Notes: generated by a model not told the origin, from the letters alone. Shown: positions 51,807-61,926, numbered from the stretch's first letter. The stretch is 64,000 nt of DNA from Streptomyces sp. NBC_00775 (GCF_036347135.1 NZ_CP108938.1:10292001-10356000), one strand, 5' to 3'. Translations and numbers: made by a program.

Positions 51807-53288
51807 ATGTCCAGCACCCAAAGAAGCGACGAGAGGCCGTCCCCCAGGGCGGCCCTCGGCCTTCCCTCGGCGACCGCGCTCGTGATCGGCAGCATCATCG
51901 GCACCGGAGTCTTCGCGCTCCCGTCGGCCCTGGCACCGTACGGGCCGATCTCGCTCGTGGCGTTCGGCGTCGTCACGCTCGGCGCGCTCGCGCTGGCGGT
52001 GACCTTCGGGGCGCTGTCGAAGCGTGTCCCGGCGAGCGGCGGTCCGTACGTCTACGCCAGGGAGGCCTTCGGCGAGTTCGCCGGCTTCCTCAACGCCTGG
52101 TCGTACTGGATTACCGCGTGGGCCGGGAACGCCGCGATCGTGGTGGCGTGGGTCGGATATGTCGAGGTGTTCGTCAACACCGGCCACCGCACGGCGATGT
52201 CGGTGCTCATCGCGCTGGTCGGGCTGTGGATCCCGGCCGCGATCAACCTCACGGGCGTACGGAACATCGGCGCCGTCCAAGTGGTCACCACCGTACTGAA
52301 GTTCATCCCGCTGGTCTTCATGGCCACCATCGGCCTGCTGTTCATCGATCCGCACAACTTCGGTTCCTTCAACGCCAGCGGCCAGTCGGCGCTGGGCGCG
52401 ATCTCGGCCGCCGCGGCCATCGCCCTGTTCAGCTACCTGGGCCTGGAGGCCGCCTCCGTGGTCGCCGGCCGGGTCCGCGAGCCGGGCCGCAACGTGCCGC
52501 GCGCCACCGTGTACGGCACCCTCGCCTGCGCCGTCATCTACATCCTGGGCACCCTCGCCGTCTTCGGCACCGTCTCGCACGGCGAACTCGGCGCCTCCAC
52601 CGCGCCCTTCACCGACGCCGCCAACAACATCTTCGGCGGCACCTGGGCCGGCTACACGGTCGCGGTGGCCGCCATCATCTCCGGCATCGGCGCCCTCAAC
52701 GGCTGGACCATGCTCTGCGCCGAAATGCCGTACGCCGCCGCCCGCGACGGACTCTTCCCCGGGGCCTTCGCGAAGCTGCGCGGCGAGAACGGCGTCCCGG
52801 TCTTCGGCATCGTGGCCTCCACCGTCCTTGCCTCGCTGATCACCGTGTTCAGCTACACGCGCTTCGACGACGTCTTCACCAAGATCGTGCTGCTGAGCGT
52901 GCTGACCGCCGTGATCCCGTACCTCTTCTCCGCCGCCGCCCAGCTGTACTGGCTGCTGGTCCGCGGACGCGAGACCCTCAGCCCCCGGCGGCTGGCCCGC
53001 GACATCACCGTCTCCGTCCTCGCGATGGCCTTCTCGTACTGGTCGATCCAGGGCAGCGGCTACCAGACCGTCTACTACGGGCTGTTCGTCCTGCTGCTCG
53101 GACTGCCGGTGTACGTGTGGCTGAAGCGGGGCCAAGGGGTGTACGGCGAGCAGTCGACGGCCCCCGGGCCTCTCACCGACGACAGGGCTCCCGAGACCGC
53201 CATCCCGACGGCCAGGCGGATCTCCCGTGCCGTGCCCACGAGCCGCACCGGTGCCCTCCGGAGGAACCGCCTCCGCAACCGCGACTGA
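51807..53288 (+). CDS. arcD: APC-family arginine/ornithine antiporter
   Basis: This 493-residue membrane protein of the amino acid-polyamine-organocation family has about 12 predicted helices. The first carries the family substrate motif GSIIGTGVFALPSALA, and a later block is GLEAASVVAGRVREPGRNVP. Length and context (directly before arcA-arcB-arcC) make arginine uptake in exchange for ornithine the likely role. I took ATG 51807 behind AAGGAG rather than the longer frame. The substrate cannot be proved from sequence alone. The basic C-terminal tail is unusually long. Confidence 0.88.
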   Translation: MSSTQRSDERPSPRAALGLPSATALVIGSIIGTGVFALPSALAPYGPISLVAFGVVTLGALALAVTFGALSKRVPASGGPYVYAREAFGEFAGFLNAWSYWITAWAGNAAIVVAWVGYVEVFVNTGHRTAMSVLIALVGLWIPAAINLTGVRNIGAVQVVTTVLKFIPLVFMATIGLLFIDPHNFGSFNASGQSALGAISAAAAIALFSYLGLEAASVVAGRVREPGRNVPRATVYGTLACAVIYILGTLAVFGTVSHGELGASTAPFTDAANNIFGGTWAGYTVAVAAIISGIGALNGWTMLCAEMPYAAARDGLFPGAFAKLRGENGVPVFGIVASTVLASLITVFSYTRFDDVFTKIVLLSVLTAVIPYLFSAAAQLYWLLVRGRETLSPRRLARDITVSVLAMAFSYWSIQGSGYQTVYYGLFVLLLGLPVYVWLKRGQGVYGEQSTAPGPLTDDRAPETAIPTARRISRAVPTSRTGALRRNRLRNRD

Positions 53289-53339
53289 CCGCGCCCCGAG
53301 CCAGCCCCGCACCCGTACGACCACAGGAGCAGCCCCGCC

Positions 53340-54563
53340 ATGAACGCCACCACCGCCTTCCACGTCGACTCCGAAGTCGGCCGCCTCCGCCAGGTGATCC
53401 TGCACCGCCCCGGCCTGGAACTCTCCCGGCTGACCCCGCGCAACGTCGACTCCTTGCTGTTCGACGACATCCTCTGGGCCAAGCGCGCCCGTGAGGAGCA
53501 CGACGCCTTCGCCCAGGTGCTGCGCGACCACGGCGCCCGGGTGCACTACTTCGCCGACCTGCTGGCCCAGACCCTGGAGGTGCCCGAGGGCCGCGACTGG
53601 CTCCTGGACCGGGTCGTCACCCCAGCGACCATGGGCCCCGCCCTGCTGGACGCGGTACGCGAGCGCTGCGCCGAGCTGGACGGCGAGAGCCTCGTGGGAT
53701 ACCTGATCGGCGGCATGCTGAAGAGCGACCTGCCGCTCACCACCCCGCACAGCCTGGTCTGGCACGCGCTGGACACCGAGGCCTTCGCGCTCGCCCCACT
53801 GCCCAACCACCTCTTCCCACGCGACAACTCCTGCTGGATGTACGACCGGTTGTCGGTCAACCCGATGGCCAAGCACGCCCGGCGGCGCGAGAGCCTGCAC
53901 GCCGAGGCCATCTACCGGTTCCACCCGATGTTCGCCTCCGCCGCGCCCGAGCCGGTCCTCGACGGCCCCGTCGGGACACTCGAAGGCGGCGACGTGCACG
54001 TCCTCGGCAACGGCGCCGTCATGGTCGGCATGGGGGAGCGGACCACCGCCCAGGCCGTGGAGAACCTGGCCGCCCGGCTCTTCTCCACCGGCACGGCCAC
54101 CCGGCTGATAGCCGTCCAACTCCCCGCCACCCGCGCGTACATGCACCTCGACACCGTGCTGACCATGCTCGACCGCGACGCCTTCGCCGTCTATCCCGGC
54201 CTCGCCGACTCCCTGCGCTCGTGGACCCTGCGGCCCAGCGACGCCTACCCGACCGGTTTCGACGTCATCCCGAACTCCGACCTGGCGACAGCGCTGGCCG
54301 AGGCGCTCGACCTGGACAAGGTCCGCATGCTGTCCGCGCCGCAGGACCTCGCGGGCGCCGAGCGCGAGCAGTGGGACGACGGCAGCAACTTCCTCGCACT
54401 CGCCCCGGGTGTCGTCGTCGGCTACGAGCGCAACGTCACCACCAACACCTACCTCCGCAAGCAGGGCATCGAGATCGTCACCATCGCCGGCGCCGAACTC
54501 GGCCGCGGCCGGGGCGGCCCGCGCTGCATGAGCTGCCCGATCGAACGCGACCCGGCCAACTGA
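53340..54563 (+). CDS. arcA: arginine deiminase
   Basis: This 407-residue enzyme hydrolyses arginine to citrulline and ammonia. It opens [20 protein letters not shown], has [16 protein letters not shown] and the Glu-Gly-Gly-Asp motif [10 protein letters not shown], and ends with catalytic C396 in [18 protein letters not shown]. All expected residues of the guanidine-modifying family are present. AGGAG lies before ATG 53340. It is the second gene of arcDABC. Confidence 0.97.
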   Translation: MNATTAFHVDSEVGRLRQVILHRPGLELSRLTPRNVDSLLFDDILWAKRAREEHDAFAQVLRDHGARVHYFADLLAQTLEVPEGRDWLLDRVVTPATMGPALLDAVRERCAELDGESLVGYLIGGMLKSDLPLTTPHSLVWHALDTEAFALAPLPNHLFPRDNSCWMYDRLSVNPMAKHARRRESLHAEAIYRFHPMFASAAPEPVLDGPVGTLEGGDVHVLGNGAVMVGMGERTTAQAVENLAARLFSTGTATRLIAVQLPATRAYMHLDTVLTMLDRDAFAVYPGLADSLRSWTLRPSDAYPTGFDVIPNSDLATALAEALDLDKVRMLSAPQDLAGAEREQWDDGSNFLALAPGVVVGYERNVTTNTYLRKQGIEIVTIAGAELGRGRGGPRCMSCPIERDPAN

Positions 54564-54643
54564 GGCCTGCCGCACCGACACGGCCATACGCCCCGACGAC
54601 ACCCAGGCACCCGCCCGCTCCCACCGCACCAGCGAGGAATCCC

Positions 54644-55648
54644 ATGACCACGGACCTGCGAGGACGCTCCTACCTGAGCGAACTCGACTTCACCGCCGCC
54701 GAGATCCACCACCTCCTGGACCTGGCCGCCGACCTCAAGGCGGCCAAGCGCTCCGGCACCGAACAGCCCCGGCTGACCGGCAAGAACCTGGCGCTGATCT
54801 TCGAGAAGACCTCCACCCGCACCCGCTGCGCCTTCGAGGTCGCCGCGGCCGACCAGGGCGCCGCCGCCACCACCTACCTCGGCCCCGGCGACACCCACGT
54901 GGGCAGCAAGGAGTCCATCGCCGACACCGCCCGCGTCCTCGGCCGGATGTTCGACGGCATCGAGTACCGCGGCGCGGCCCAGTCGATCGTCACCGAACTC
55001 GCCGCCCACTCCGGCGTCCCCGTCTACAACGGCCTCACCGACACCGCACACCCCACCCAGAGCCTGTGCGACGTCCTCACCATGCACGAACACAGCCCCA
55101 AACCAGTGCCGGAGATCAGCTACTGCTACCTCGGCGACGCCCGCAACAACATGGGCAACTCGCTGCTGTCGATGGGCGCCCTGCTCGGCATGGACGTACG
55201 GATCGCCGCGCCCGAGGCGCTGTGGCCGGCACCCGAACTGGTCGCCGCCTGCCGCGCGCTCGGCGAAGACAGCGGGGCCCGGATCACCCTCACCGAGGAC
55301 GTCGAGACCGCCGTACGCGGAGCGGACTTCCTGCACACCGACGTCTGGGTCTCCATGGGCGAACCCGCCGCCACCTGGCGCGAGCGCATCGAACTCTTGC
55401 TTCCCTACCAGGTCAACGACAAGACCCTCGCCCTCACCGGAAACCCTGACGTGAAGTTCATGCACTGCCTGCCCGCCCTGCACGACCACCACACCCACCT
55501 CGGCCGCGAACTGCTCGACACCTACGGTCTGGACGGCCTCGAAGTCACCGACGAGGTCTTTTCCTCACCCGCCTCCGTCGTCTTCGACCAGGCCGAGAAC
55601 CGCCTGCACACCATCAAGGCCGTACTCGTCGCCACTCTGGAGGACTGA
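54644..55648 (+). CDS. arcB: ornithine carbamoyltransferase (catabolic)
   Basis: This 334-residue transferase splits citrulline with phosphate into ornithine and carbamoyl phosphate in this pathway. The carbamoyl-phosphate loop is [30 protein letters not shown] binds substrate, and [11 protein letters not shown] carries the active-site Cys. I chose ATG 54644 over the longer frame. Lying between arcA and arcC, it is assigned the catabolic role, though by sequence it cannot be separated from ArgF. Confidence 0.95.
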   Translation: MTTDLRGRSYLSELDFTAAEIHHLLDLAADLKAAKRSGTEQPRLTGKNLALIFEKTSTRTRCAFEVAAADQGAAATTYLGPGDTHVGSKESIADTARVLGRMFDGIEYRGAAQSIVTELAAHSGVPVYNGLTDTAHPTQSLCDVLTMHEHSPKPVPEISYCYLGDARNNMGNSLLSMGALLGMDVRIAAPEALWPAPELVAACRALGEDSGARITLTEDVETAVRGADFLHTDVWVSMGEPAATWRERIELLLPYQVNDKTLALTGNPDVKFMHCLPALHDHHTHLGRELLDTYGLDGLEVTDEVFSSPASVVFDQAENRLHTIKAVLVATLED

Positions 55649-55651
55649 GCC

Positions 55652-56575
55652 ATGCGCATCGTCATCGCCCTCGGAGGCAACGCCCTGCTGCACCGCGGCG
55701 AACGCCCCGACGCGGCCGTCCAGGAGGCGAACATCGACCGGGTGACCACCGCGATCGCCGCCCTCGCCCAGGAACACGAGATCGTCATCACCCACGGCAA
55801 CGGCCCCCAGATCGGCCTGCTCGCCGTCGAGAGCGCCGCCGACCCCGCGCTGAGCGCCCCCTACCCGCTGGACCTGCTCGGCGCCCAGACCCAGGGCATG
55901 ATCGGCTCCCTGCTGGCCCGCACCCTGCACGACGCCCTGCCCGGACGGCGGATCGCCGCGCTGGTCACCCACACCCTCGTCCGGGCCGACGACCCCGCCT
56001 TCGACCACCCCACCAAGTTCGTCGGCCAGGTCTACCCCTACGAGATCGCGTCCACGCTCGCCCGCCAACGCGGCTGGCGCATCGCCGCCGACACCACCGG
56101 CTGGCGCCGCGTCGTCCCCTCCCCGGCACCCGAACGCGTTCTGGAGACCGACACCGTCCACGAACTGCTGAACAGCGGCACGCTCGTCATCTGCGCCGGC
56201 GGCGGAGGCGTCCCCGTCACCGCCGACCACGACACAGGCGCACTCACCGGGGCAGAGGCCGTCATCGACAAGGACCTCACCGCGGCGCTGCTCGCCGAGG
56301 ACCTGAAGGCGGACTTCCTCCTCATCCTCACCGACGTGCCGTGCGTCTACGACGGCTACGGCACTCCCGACCAGCGGCCCGTCCTCGGCGCCACCCCAGC
56401 CGAGCTGCGCCGCGGCGGCTTCCCCGACGGCTCCATGGGCCCCAAGACCGAGGCCGCCGCCCGGTTCGTCGAACACACCGGAGGACTGGCCGCGATCGGA
56501 TCCCTGGACGCGGCGTACGAGATCGTCCACGGCAGCTCGGGCACCCTCGTCCGGCCGGATCTGTCCGCCGCGTGA
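55652..56575 (+). CDS. arcC: carbamate kinase
   Basis: This 307-residue amino-acid-kinase-family enzyme makes ATP from carbamoyl phosphate and ADP. IVIALGGNALLHRGERPDAA, ITHGNGPQIGLLAVESAA and the ATP-site Lys-rich AVIDKDLTAALLAEDLKADF are the family blocks. It starts 3 bp after arcB. It is the ATP-yielding step of the pathway, one ATP per arginine without oxygen. Pfl boxes follow directly after its stop. Confidence 0.97.
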   Translation: MRIVIALGGNALLHRGERPDAAVQEANIDRVTTAIAALAQEHEIVITHGNGPQIGLLAVESAADPALSAPYPLDLLGAQTQGMIGSLLARTLHDALPGRRIAALVTHTLVRADDPAFDHPTKFVGQVYPYEIASTLARQRGWRIAADTTGWRRVVPSPAPERVLETDTVHELLNSGTLVICAGGGGVPVTADHDTGALTGAEAVIDKDLTAALLAEDLKADFLLILTDVPCVYDGYGTPDQRPVLGATPAELRRGGFPDGSMGPKTEAAARFVEHTGGLAAIGSLDAAYEIVHGSSGTLVRPDLSAA

Positions 56576-56589
56576 GTGCCCGTGACAAG

Positions 56590-56649
56590 GGGGCCGGACG
56601 GCCCCGCCGGGTGGGCCGGACGGCGGGGCCGTGGGCCCTGCCCGGCCCC
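56590..56649. promoter_or_regulatory. DevR/OsdR-like boxes before pflB
   Basis: GGGGCCGGACGGCCCC (56590-56605) is an exact match, 118 bp before the pflB start. GGCCCTGCCCGGCCCC (56634-56649) is a degenerate copy, closely like the one at 40277-40292. Confidence 0.68.
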
Positions 56650-56722
56650 TCCTGACGGCGATCGTGTCGCACGAGTATGGAAAGGGAGACATTCCAGTGC
56701 GGAACAAGGGAGAGAACCGGCG

Positions 56723-58981
56723 ATGACAGCGACAGTGACAGCCGGGACACGTGCGCCCGAGGCATGGCGCGGTTTCGCCGGAACGCAATGGCGCGAGCGC
56801 GTCGACGTACGCGACTTCATCCAGGCCAACTACACCCCGTACGAGGGCGACGCGGCCTTCCTGACCGGCCCGACGGACCGCAGCCGCACCGTGTGGGAGA
56901 AGGTCAGCGCCCTGTTCCCGGAGGAACGGCGCAGGGGCATCCTGGACGTCGACACCAGGACGCCGTCGACGATTACCTCGCACGCGCCCGGATACATCGA
57001 CCGTGAGCGGGAGCTGATCGTCGGCCTGCAGACCGACGCCCCGCTGAAGCGCGCGATCATGCCCAACGGCGGCTTGCGGATGGTCGAGAACAGCCTGAAG
57101 GCATACGGCTACGAGCCCGACCCCTTCGTCACCCGCGTCTTCGGCACCTACCGCAAGACCCACAACGACGGTGTCTTCGACGCCTACACACCCGAGATGC
57201 GCGCCGCCCGCAAGGCCGGGATCATCACCGGACTGCCCGATGCCTACGGCCGCGGCCGGATCATCGGCGACTACCGGCGCGTGGCGCTGTACGGCACCGC
57301 CCGACTGATCGAGGCCAAGCACGCGGAGCGCGCTCGGTTGGACGCACAGCCGTCCACGTCCGACGTCATCCGCGACCGGGAGGAACTGGCCGAGCAGATA
57401 AGGGCGTTGGACGAACTGACGCGGATGGCGGCCTCGTACGGCTGCGACGTCTCCCGCCCCGCGACCACCGCCCGCGAGGCCGTGCAGTGGCTCTACCTCG
57501 GCTATCTCGCCGCCGTGAAGGAACAGAACGGCGCCGCCATGTCGCTGGGCCGCACCTCCACCTTCCTGGACGTCTACCTGCAACGGGACCTGGAGGAGGG
57601 GATGCTCGACGAGTCCCGCGCCCAGGACCTGATCGACGACTTCGTGATCAAGCTGCGGATCGTACGGTTCCTGCGCACCCCCGAGTACGACGCGCTGTTC
57701 TCCGGCGATCCGACCTGGGTGACGGAGTCCCTGGGCGGCATCGGCACGGACGGGCGTCCCCTGGTCACCCGCACTTCCTTCCGCTTCCTGCAGACCCTCT
57801 ACAACCTCGGCCCGGCCCCTGAACCCAACCTGACCGTGCTGTGGTCGCCCCGACTGCCCGCGGGCTTCAAGGAGTTCTGTGCCCAGGTCTCCATCGACAC
57901 CAGCGCCGTCCAGTACGAGTCCGACGAGCTGACGCGCCCGCGCACCGGGGACGACACAGCGATCGCGTGCTGTGTGTCGGCGATGGCGGTCGGCAGGCAG
58001 ATGCAGTTCTTCGGGGCACGGGTCAACCTCGCCAAAGCCCTGTTGTACGCGATCAACGGTGGCCGGGACGAGCTGACCGGCGAGCAGATCGCTCCCCAGG
58101 CACCCGCGTTGACCGGGGAGTACCTGGACTACGAGGAGCTGTCGGCGGCGTACGACCGCATGCTGGACTGGCTGGCGGGGACGTACGTCAACACGCTCAA
58201 CGTCATCCACTTCATGCACGACAAGTACGCCTACGAGCGTATCGAGATGGCGCTGCACGACCACCCGGTGCACCGCTTCATGGCCTGTGGCGTCGCGGGT
58301 CTCTCGGTCACCGCCGACAGCCTGTCCGCCGTCAAATACGCCCGGGTGAAGGTGATCCGGGACGACACCGGGCTGGCCGTCGACTTCGAGACCGAAGGCG
58401 GCTGGCCGGCGTACGGGAACAACGACGACCGCGCCGACGCCCTCGCGGCCGGCCTGGTCGAGTCCTTCATGGCCAAGGTGCGCAAGCACCCGGCCTACCG
58501 GAACGCCGAGCACACCCAGTCCGTACTGACCATCACCTCGAACGTCGTCTACGGCAAACACACCGGCAACACCCCCGACGGCCGGCGCGCCGGACAGCCC
58601 TTCGCACCTGGGGCCAACCCCATGAACGGGCGTGACCGGCACGGTGTGGCCGCCTCCGCCCTGTCGGTCGCCAAGTTGCCGTACGAGCAGGCCCGCGACG
58701 GCATCTCACTGACGACGACGATCACCCCGGAGGGCCTGGGACACGCGCCCGGCGAGCGGGCCGGGAACCTGGTCGGCATCCTCGACGCGTACACGGCCTC
58801 CGGCGGCTTCCACATGAACGTCAACGTCCTGGACCGGACCACGCTGGAGGATGCGATGGAACACCCCGAGAAGTACCCGGAGTTGACCATCCGCGTCTCC
58901 GGCTACGCCGTCAACTTCGTCCGTCTGACCCGTGAGCAGCAGCTCGACGTGATCAGCCGCACCTTCCACGGATCGCTGTGA
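56723..58981 (+). CDS. pflB: pyruvate formate-lyase (glycyl-radical enzyme)
   Basis: This 752-residue enzyme converts pyruvate + CoA to acetyl-CoA + formate. The active-site pair C416-C417 is in [14 protein letters not shown] (E. coli C418-C419), and the radical glycine is G727 in [20 protein letters not shown] near the C-terminus. The start [20 protein letters not shown] and the CoA and substrate regions are full length. I chose ATG 56723 with GGGAGAG upstream. The radical form is destroyed by oxygen, so the enzyme can work only in anoxic parts of the colony. The CC pair and RVSGY loop make true PFL more likely than a diol or choline lyase. Confidence 0.97.
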   Translation: MTATVTAGTRAPEAWRGFAGTQWRERVDVRDFIQANYTPYEGDAAFLTGPTDRSRTVWEKVSALFPEERRRGILDVDTRTPSTITSHAPGYIDRERELIVGLQTDAPLKRAIMPNGGLRMVENSLKAYGYEPDPFVTRVFGTYRKTHNDGVFDAYTPEMRAARKAGIITGLPDAYGRGRIIGDYRRVALYGTARLIEAKHAERARLDAQPSTSDVIRDREELAEQIRALDELTRMAASYGCDVSRPATTAREAVQWLYLGYLAAVKEQNGAAMSLGRTSTFLDVYLQRDLEEGMLDESRAQDLIDDFVIKLRIVRFLRTPEYDALFSGDPTWVTESLGGIGTDGRPLVTRTSFRFLQTLYNLGPAPEPNLTVLWSPRLPAGFKEFCAQVSIDTSAVQYESDELTRPRTGDDTAIACCVSAMAVGRQMQFFGARVNLAKALLYAINGGRDELTGEQIAPQAPALTGEYLDYEELSAAYDRMLDWLAGTYVNTLNVIHFMHDKYAYERIEMALHDHPVHRFMACGVAGLSVTADSLSAVKYARVKVIRDDTGLAVDFETEGGWPAYGNNDDRADALAAGLVESFMAKVRKHPAYRNAEHTQSVLTITSNVVYGKHTGNTPDGRRAGQPFAPGANPMNGRDRHGVAASALSVAKLPYEQARDGISLTTTITPEGLGHAPGERAGNLVGILDAYTASGGFHMNVNVLDRTTLEDAMEHPEKYPELTIRVSGYAVNFVRLTREQQLDVISRTFHGSL

Positions 58982-59724
58982 GCGCGATGAAGGTCGTGAC
59001 GACGGGCCGGATCCACTCCTGGGACCTGTCCACCGGCGTGGACGGTCCCGGGACCCGGTTCGTCCTCTTCACCAGCGGCTGCCCGCTGCGGTGCCTGTAC
59101 TGCGCCAACCCCGACACCTGGCACATGCGGGACGGCCGCGAGGTCACGGTCGACGAGGTGATGGCGGAGACCGAGAAGTACCGGGGCTTCGTCACCACGG
59201 CCGGGGGAGGGGTGACGATCACGGGAGGCGAGCCATTGCTCCAGCCCGCCTTCACCGCCGAACTCCTCCGCCGCTGCAAGGAGGTGGGGCTGCACACCGC
59301 ACTCGACACCTCCGGCTTCCTCGGCGAGCGCGCCTCCGACGAACTCCTCGTCGACACGGACCTGGTACTCCTGGACATCAAGTCCTTCGACATTCGCGCC
59401 TACCGGAAGCTGACCGGCGGAGAACTGGCCCCCACGCTCAACTTCGCCACCCGCCTGGACAGCCTCGGCATCGCGGTGTGGATCCGCTACGTTCTCGTCC
59501 CCGGCTGGACCGACGATCCGGAGGCCGTGAACGGGCTCGCCCGCTTCGTCGCCGGTCTCGGCAACGTCGACCGCGTGGACGTCCTCCCGTTCCACAAGCT
59601 GGGCGCCTCGAAGTACGAGGCTCTCGGGGTCCCCTTCCCGCTGCGGGACAACCCGGTTCCCGACCCGGCGCTGACGGAGCGCGTCCGTGAGCAGTTCAGG
59701 GAACACGGGCTCACCGCCTACTGA
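58978..59724 (+). CDS. pflA: pyruvate formate-lyase activating enzyme (radical SAM)
   Basis: This 248-residue protein generates the glycyl radical on PflB. The 4Fe-4S motif CxxxCxxC is [15 protein letters not shown] (C35, C39, C42 counted from GTG 58978); the SAM-binding GGE motif is in [15 protein letters not shown] 58978 overlaps the pflB stop (GTGA); ATG 58987 is an alternative start. It needs an electron donor such as reduced flavodoxin. There is no extra ferredoxin-like insert, as expected for true PFL activases of the E. coli type. Confidence 0.96.
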   Translation: MSAMKVVTTGRIHSWDLSTGVDGPGTRFVLFTSGCPLRCLYCANPDTWHMRDGREVTVDEVMAETEKYRGFVTTAGGGVTITGGEPLLQPAFTAELLRRCKEVGLHTALDTSGFLGERASDELLVDTDLVLLDIKSFDIRAYRKLTGGELAPTLNFATRLDSLGIAVWIRYVLVPGWTDDPEAVNGLARFVAGLGNVDRVDVLPFHKLGASKYEALGVPFPLRDNPVPDPALTERVREQFREHGLTAY

Positions 59725-59779
59725 GGCCTGAGAACTGGGGTCGTCGACGACGGGAGGGCACGGTGGGGGGGCGTGCGCC

Positions 59780-59827
59780 ATTGAAGCGCAGGGGCTCTGC
59801 CGGATTGAAGCGCGGGGGTTAGGCCGG
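59780..59827. repeat. two 24-bp tandem units
   Basis: Units ATTGAAGCGCAGGGGCTCTG... (59780-59803) and ATTGAAGCGCGGGGGTTAGG... (59804-59827) agree at most positions and both end GCCGG. They lie in the 270-bp gap after pflA. On the - strand around 59830-59955 an open frame (SKWQAGRDQLHDALPTGKLG) is seen but I cannot place it. The area could be the worn end of a mobile element. Confidence 0.5.
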
Positions 59828-59995
59828 ATCTTCTGGTCTGTGGAGACACGCTGCCTCCAGCGCGCATGTCGTCGTCGCCGAGCTTCCCCGTCGGCAACGC
59901 GTCGTGCAGCTGGTCCCGACCCGCCTGCCACTTTGAGGCAGCCGCTCTGGCCATGGGGCCGCGCCAGTGGCGCGGGAAAGTCCGAGCGGGACCCG

Positions 59996-61141
59996 TCAGC
60001 GACACCGACGGGCGTTGAGCCGGGCGGCCTGGCGCGTCAGGTGGTCGCGCTCGGGGAGGTTGGGTGCTTTTTGGGCCGCCTCGGCGTACAGCCGTGCCGC
60101 CGTCGCCAGGTCGCCGTCGCGCTCGTGGAGGTAGGCCGCCACCGCGGTGTGGCGGGGCAGTGAGTCGTCCAGCGCCGCGAGTGCGTTGAGGCCGGCGCGC
60201 GGTCCGTCGGCCTCGCCGACGGCCACCGCGCGGTTGAGCCGGACGACCGGGCTGTCGGTCAGGCGCGCGAGCTCGTCGTACCACTCGACGATCTGCACCC
60301 AGTCGGTCTCCTCGGCGGTGGGCGCGTCGGCGTGGAGTGCCGCGATGGCGGCCTGGGCCTGGAACTCGCCAAGGCGGTCGTGGGCGAGGGCCGCCTGCAG
60401 GATCTCGACGCCCTCGGAGATCGACGCGGTGTCCCACAGGCCGCGGTCCTGCTCGGCGAGCGGCACCAGGCTGCCGTCGGGCGCGGTCCGGGCGGCGCGC
60501 CGCGCGTGGTGGAGCAGCATGAGGGCGAGCAGCCCCGCCACCTCGGGGTGGTCGATCGCTGCCGCGAGCTGCCGGGTGAGCCGGATGGCCTCGGCGGCGA
60601 GGTCGACGTCGCCGGAGTAGCCCTCGTTGAAGACCAGGTAGAGGACGCGCAGCACGGTGGCGACGTCGCCGGGCTGGTCGAACCGCACGCCGGAGACGGT
60701 GCGCTTGGCCCGGCTGATCCGCTGCGCCATGGTCGCCTCGGGCACCAGATACGCCTGGGCGATCTGGCGGGTGGTCAGCCCGCCCACGGCGCGCAGCGTG
60801 AGCGCGACCGCGGACGACGGCGTCAGCGACGGGTGGGCGCACAGGAAGTAGAGCTGGAGCGTGTCGTCCACCGCGGGTGCGGGAACTGGCGCCGGTTCCT
60901 CGTCGACGAGGTCCTCACGCCGGCGGCGGGCGGAGTCCGCGCGGGCCTGGTCGAGGAACTTGCGCCAGGCCACGGTGACCAGCCAGCCCTTCGCATCCCG
61001 CGGCGGGTCGGCCGGCCAGACGCGGACCGCCTCGACCAGCGCGTCCTGCACGGCGTCCTCGGCCGCCGCGAAATCGGCTCCGCGGCGGACGAGGATGGCG
61101 AGCACGCCCGGCGTGAGGCTCCGGAGCAGGACCTCGTTCAC
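59996..61141 (-). CDS. ECF42-type RNA polymerase sigma factor
   Basis: This 381-residue protein has sigma region 2 at about 8-70 (ILVRRGADFAAAEDAVQDAL, WLVTVAWRKFLDQARAD), region 4 at about 100-155 (LTLRAVGGLTTRQIAQAYLV) and a long helical TPR-like C-terminal domain (about 170-381, DUF6596). That extension marks the ECF42 group, which has no anti-sigma factor and is paired with DGPF proteins. The start GTG 61141 lies 1 bp after the stop of the DGPF gene, as expected for the pair. Confidence 0.93.
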   Translation of the reverse strand: MNEVLLRSLTPGVLAILVRRGADFAAAEDAVQDALVEAVRVWPADPPRDAKGWLVTVAWRKFLDQARADSARRRREDLVDEEPAPVPAPAVDDTLQLYFLCAHPSLTPSSAVALTLRAVGGLTTRQIAQAYLVPEATMAQRISRAKRTVSGVRFDQPGDVATVLRVLYLVFNEGYSGDVDLAAEAIRLTRQLAAAIDHPEVAGLLALMLLHHARRAARTAPDGSLVPLAEQDRGLWDTASISEGVEILQAALAHDRLGEFQAQAAIAALHADAPTAEETDWVQIVEWYDELARLTDSPVVRLNRAVAVGEADGPRAGLNALAALDDSLPRHTAVAAYLHERDGDLATAARLYAEAAQKAPNLPERDHLTRQAARLNARRCR

Positions 61142-61142
61142 T

Positions 61143-61556
61143 TCAGTGGCACTCCATGGTGTTGGGCTGCACGCCCAGGAACGGGCGCAGCTCGAGCCAC
61201 TCGTGGATCGGCTTCCCGCCCGCCCCGGGGGCGGCTGACAGCTCCCCGGCCAGCTCGACGGCGCGTTCGTAGCTGTCGACGTCGATCACCATCCAGCCGG
61301 CGATGAGGTCCTTGGTCTCGGCGAACGGGCCGTCGGTGACCGGCGGGCGGCCCTCGCCGTCGTACCGGACGAACGTCCCCTCGGGGGCGAGCGCCTGACC
61401 GTCGACGAACTCGCCGGTCTTCTCGAGCCGTGCCGCGAAGTCGTTCATGTACTGCACGTGGTCCGAGATCTCCTGCGGCGTCCACTGGTCCATGGGCACG
61501 TCGTTGACCGCGGCCGGGGCGCCTCGGTAGTGCTTGAGCAGCAGGTACTTGGCCAT
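61143..61556 (-). CDS. DGPF-domain (YCII-related) protein
   Basis: This 137-residue protein has the YCII-like fold and the signature VTDGPFAETKDLIAGWMVID (DGPF box). It is the standard partner of ECF42 sigma factors, with an unproved role in their control or as their target. GAGGAG precedes ATG 61556. It is the first gene of the two-gene operon. Confidence 0.94.
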   Translation of the reverse strand: MAKYLLLKHYRGAPAAVNDVPMDQWTPQEISDHVQYMNDFAARLEKTGEFVDGQALAPEGTFVRYDGEGRPPVTDGPFAETKDLIAGWMVIDVDSYERAVELAGELSAAPGAGGKPIHEWLELRPFLGVQPNTMECH

Positions 61557-61926
61557 CGTGGTTCTCCTCGGTGCTGTGCGACCCATTGTGGTCGCGTTCA
61601 CTGCGGGGACGGAGCCGGACACGGGTTCTCGACATCGCCGCCAAACTCTTTTTGGCTCTCGCGGATGAACCCGGGTGAGCCGTCTCGTGGTGTCCGGGTC
61701 CACGGCGTGGCGCGAGGGCGAGACGGAACGAGGCCTTCCAAGATCAGCAGTGACCGGGCAACCGAATCTGTCACCCGCGATCCCGACATCGGTGGTGGAC
61801 AGGGTCTGCAGGGCCGTCAGTCTGTTGAGGCTCGACGACACCACGGCGTCGGCGATGGCGCGACGGCTCGGGGCGAACCGGTGATCTCACGGTGGCCGCA
61901 CGTCAGCCGTCGCAGTGCTCACCTCG
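61557..61926 (-). other. gap without a recognisable gene
   Basis: These 370 bases should hold the ECF42-DGPF promoter. I see no convincing -35/-10 pair. A - strand frame around 61750-61845 (SSLNRLTALQTLSTTDVGIA) is open but has no start signal and no family I know. Confidence 0.25.

Noticed and set aside
50853..54629. Antisense open frame of 1258 codons opposite arcD and arcA
   Set aside because: It is the complement of two genes with clear families; codon pattern shows the high-GC third position belongs to the + strand. The product is low-complexity Gly/Val/Asp/Arg.
55565..58642. Antisense frame of 1025 codons opposite arcC and pflB
   Set aside because: Same shadow effect; the + strand carries intact catalytic motifs.
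59780..59827. 24-bp units as a CRISPR or attachment site
   Set aside because: Two adjacent imperfect units, no spacers, no integrase and no tRNA nearby.
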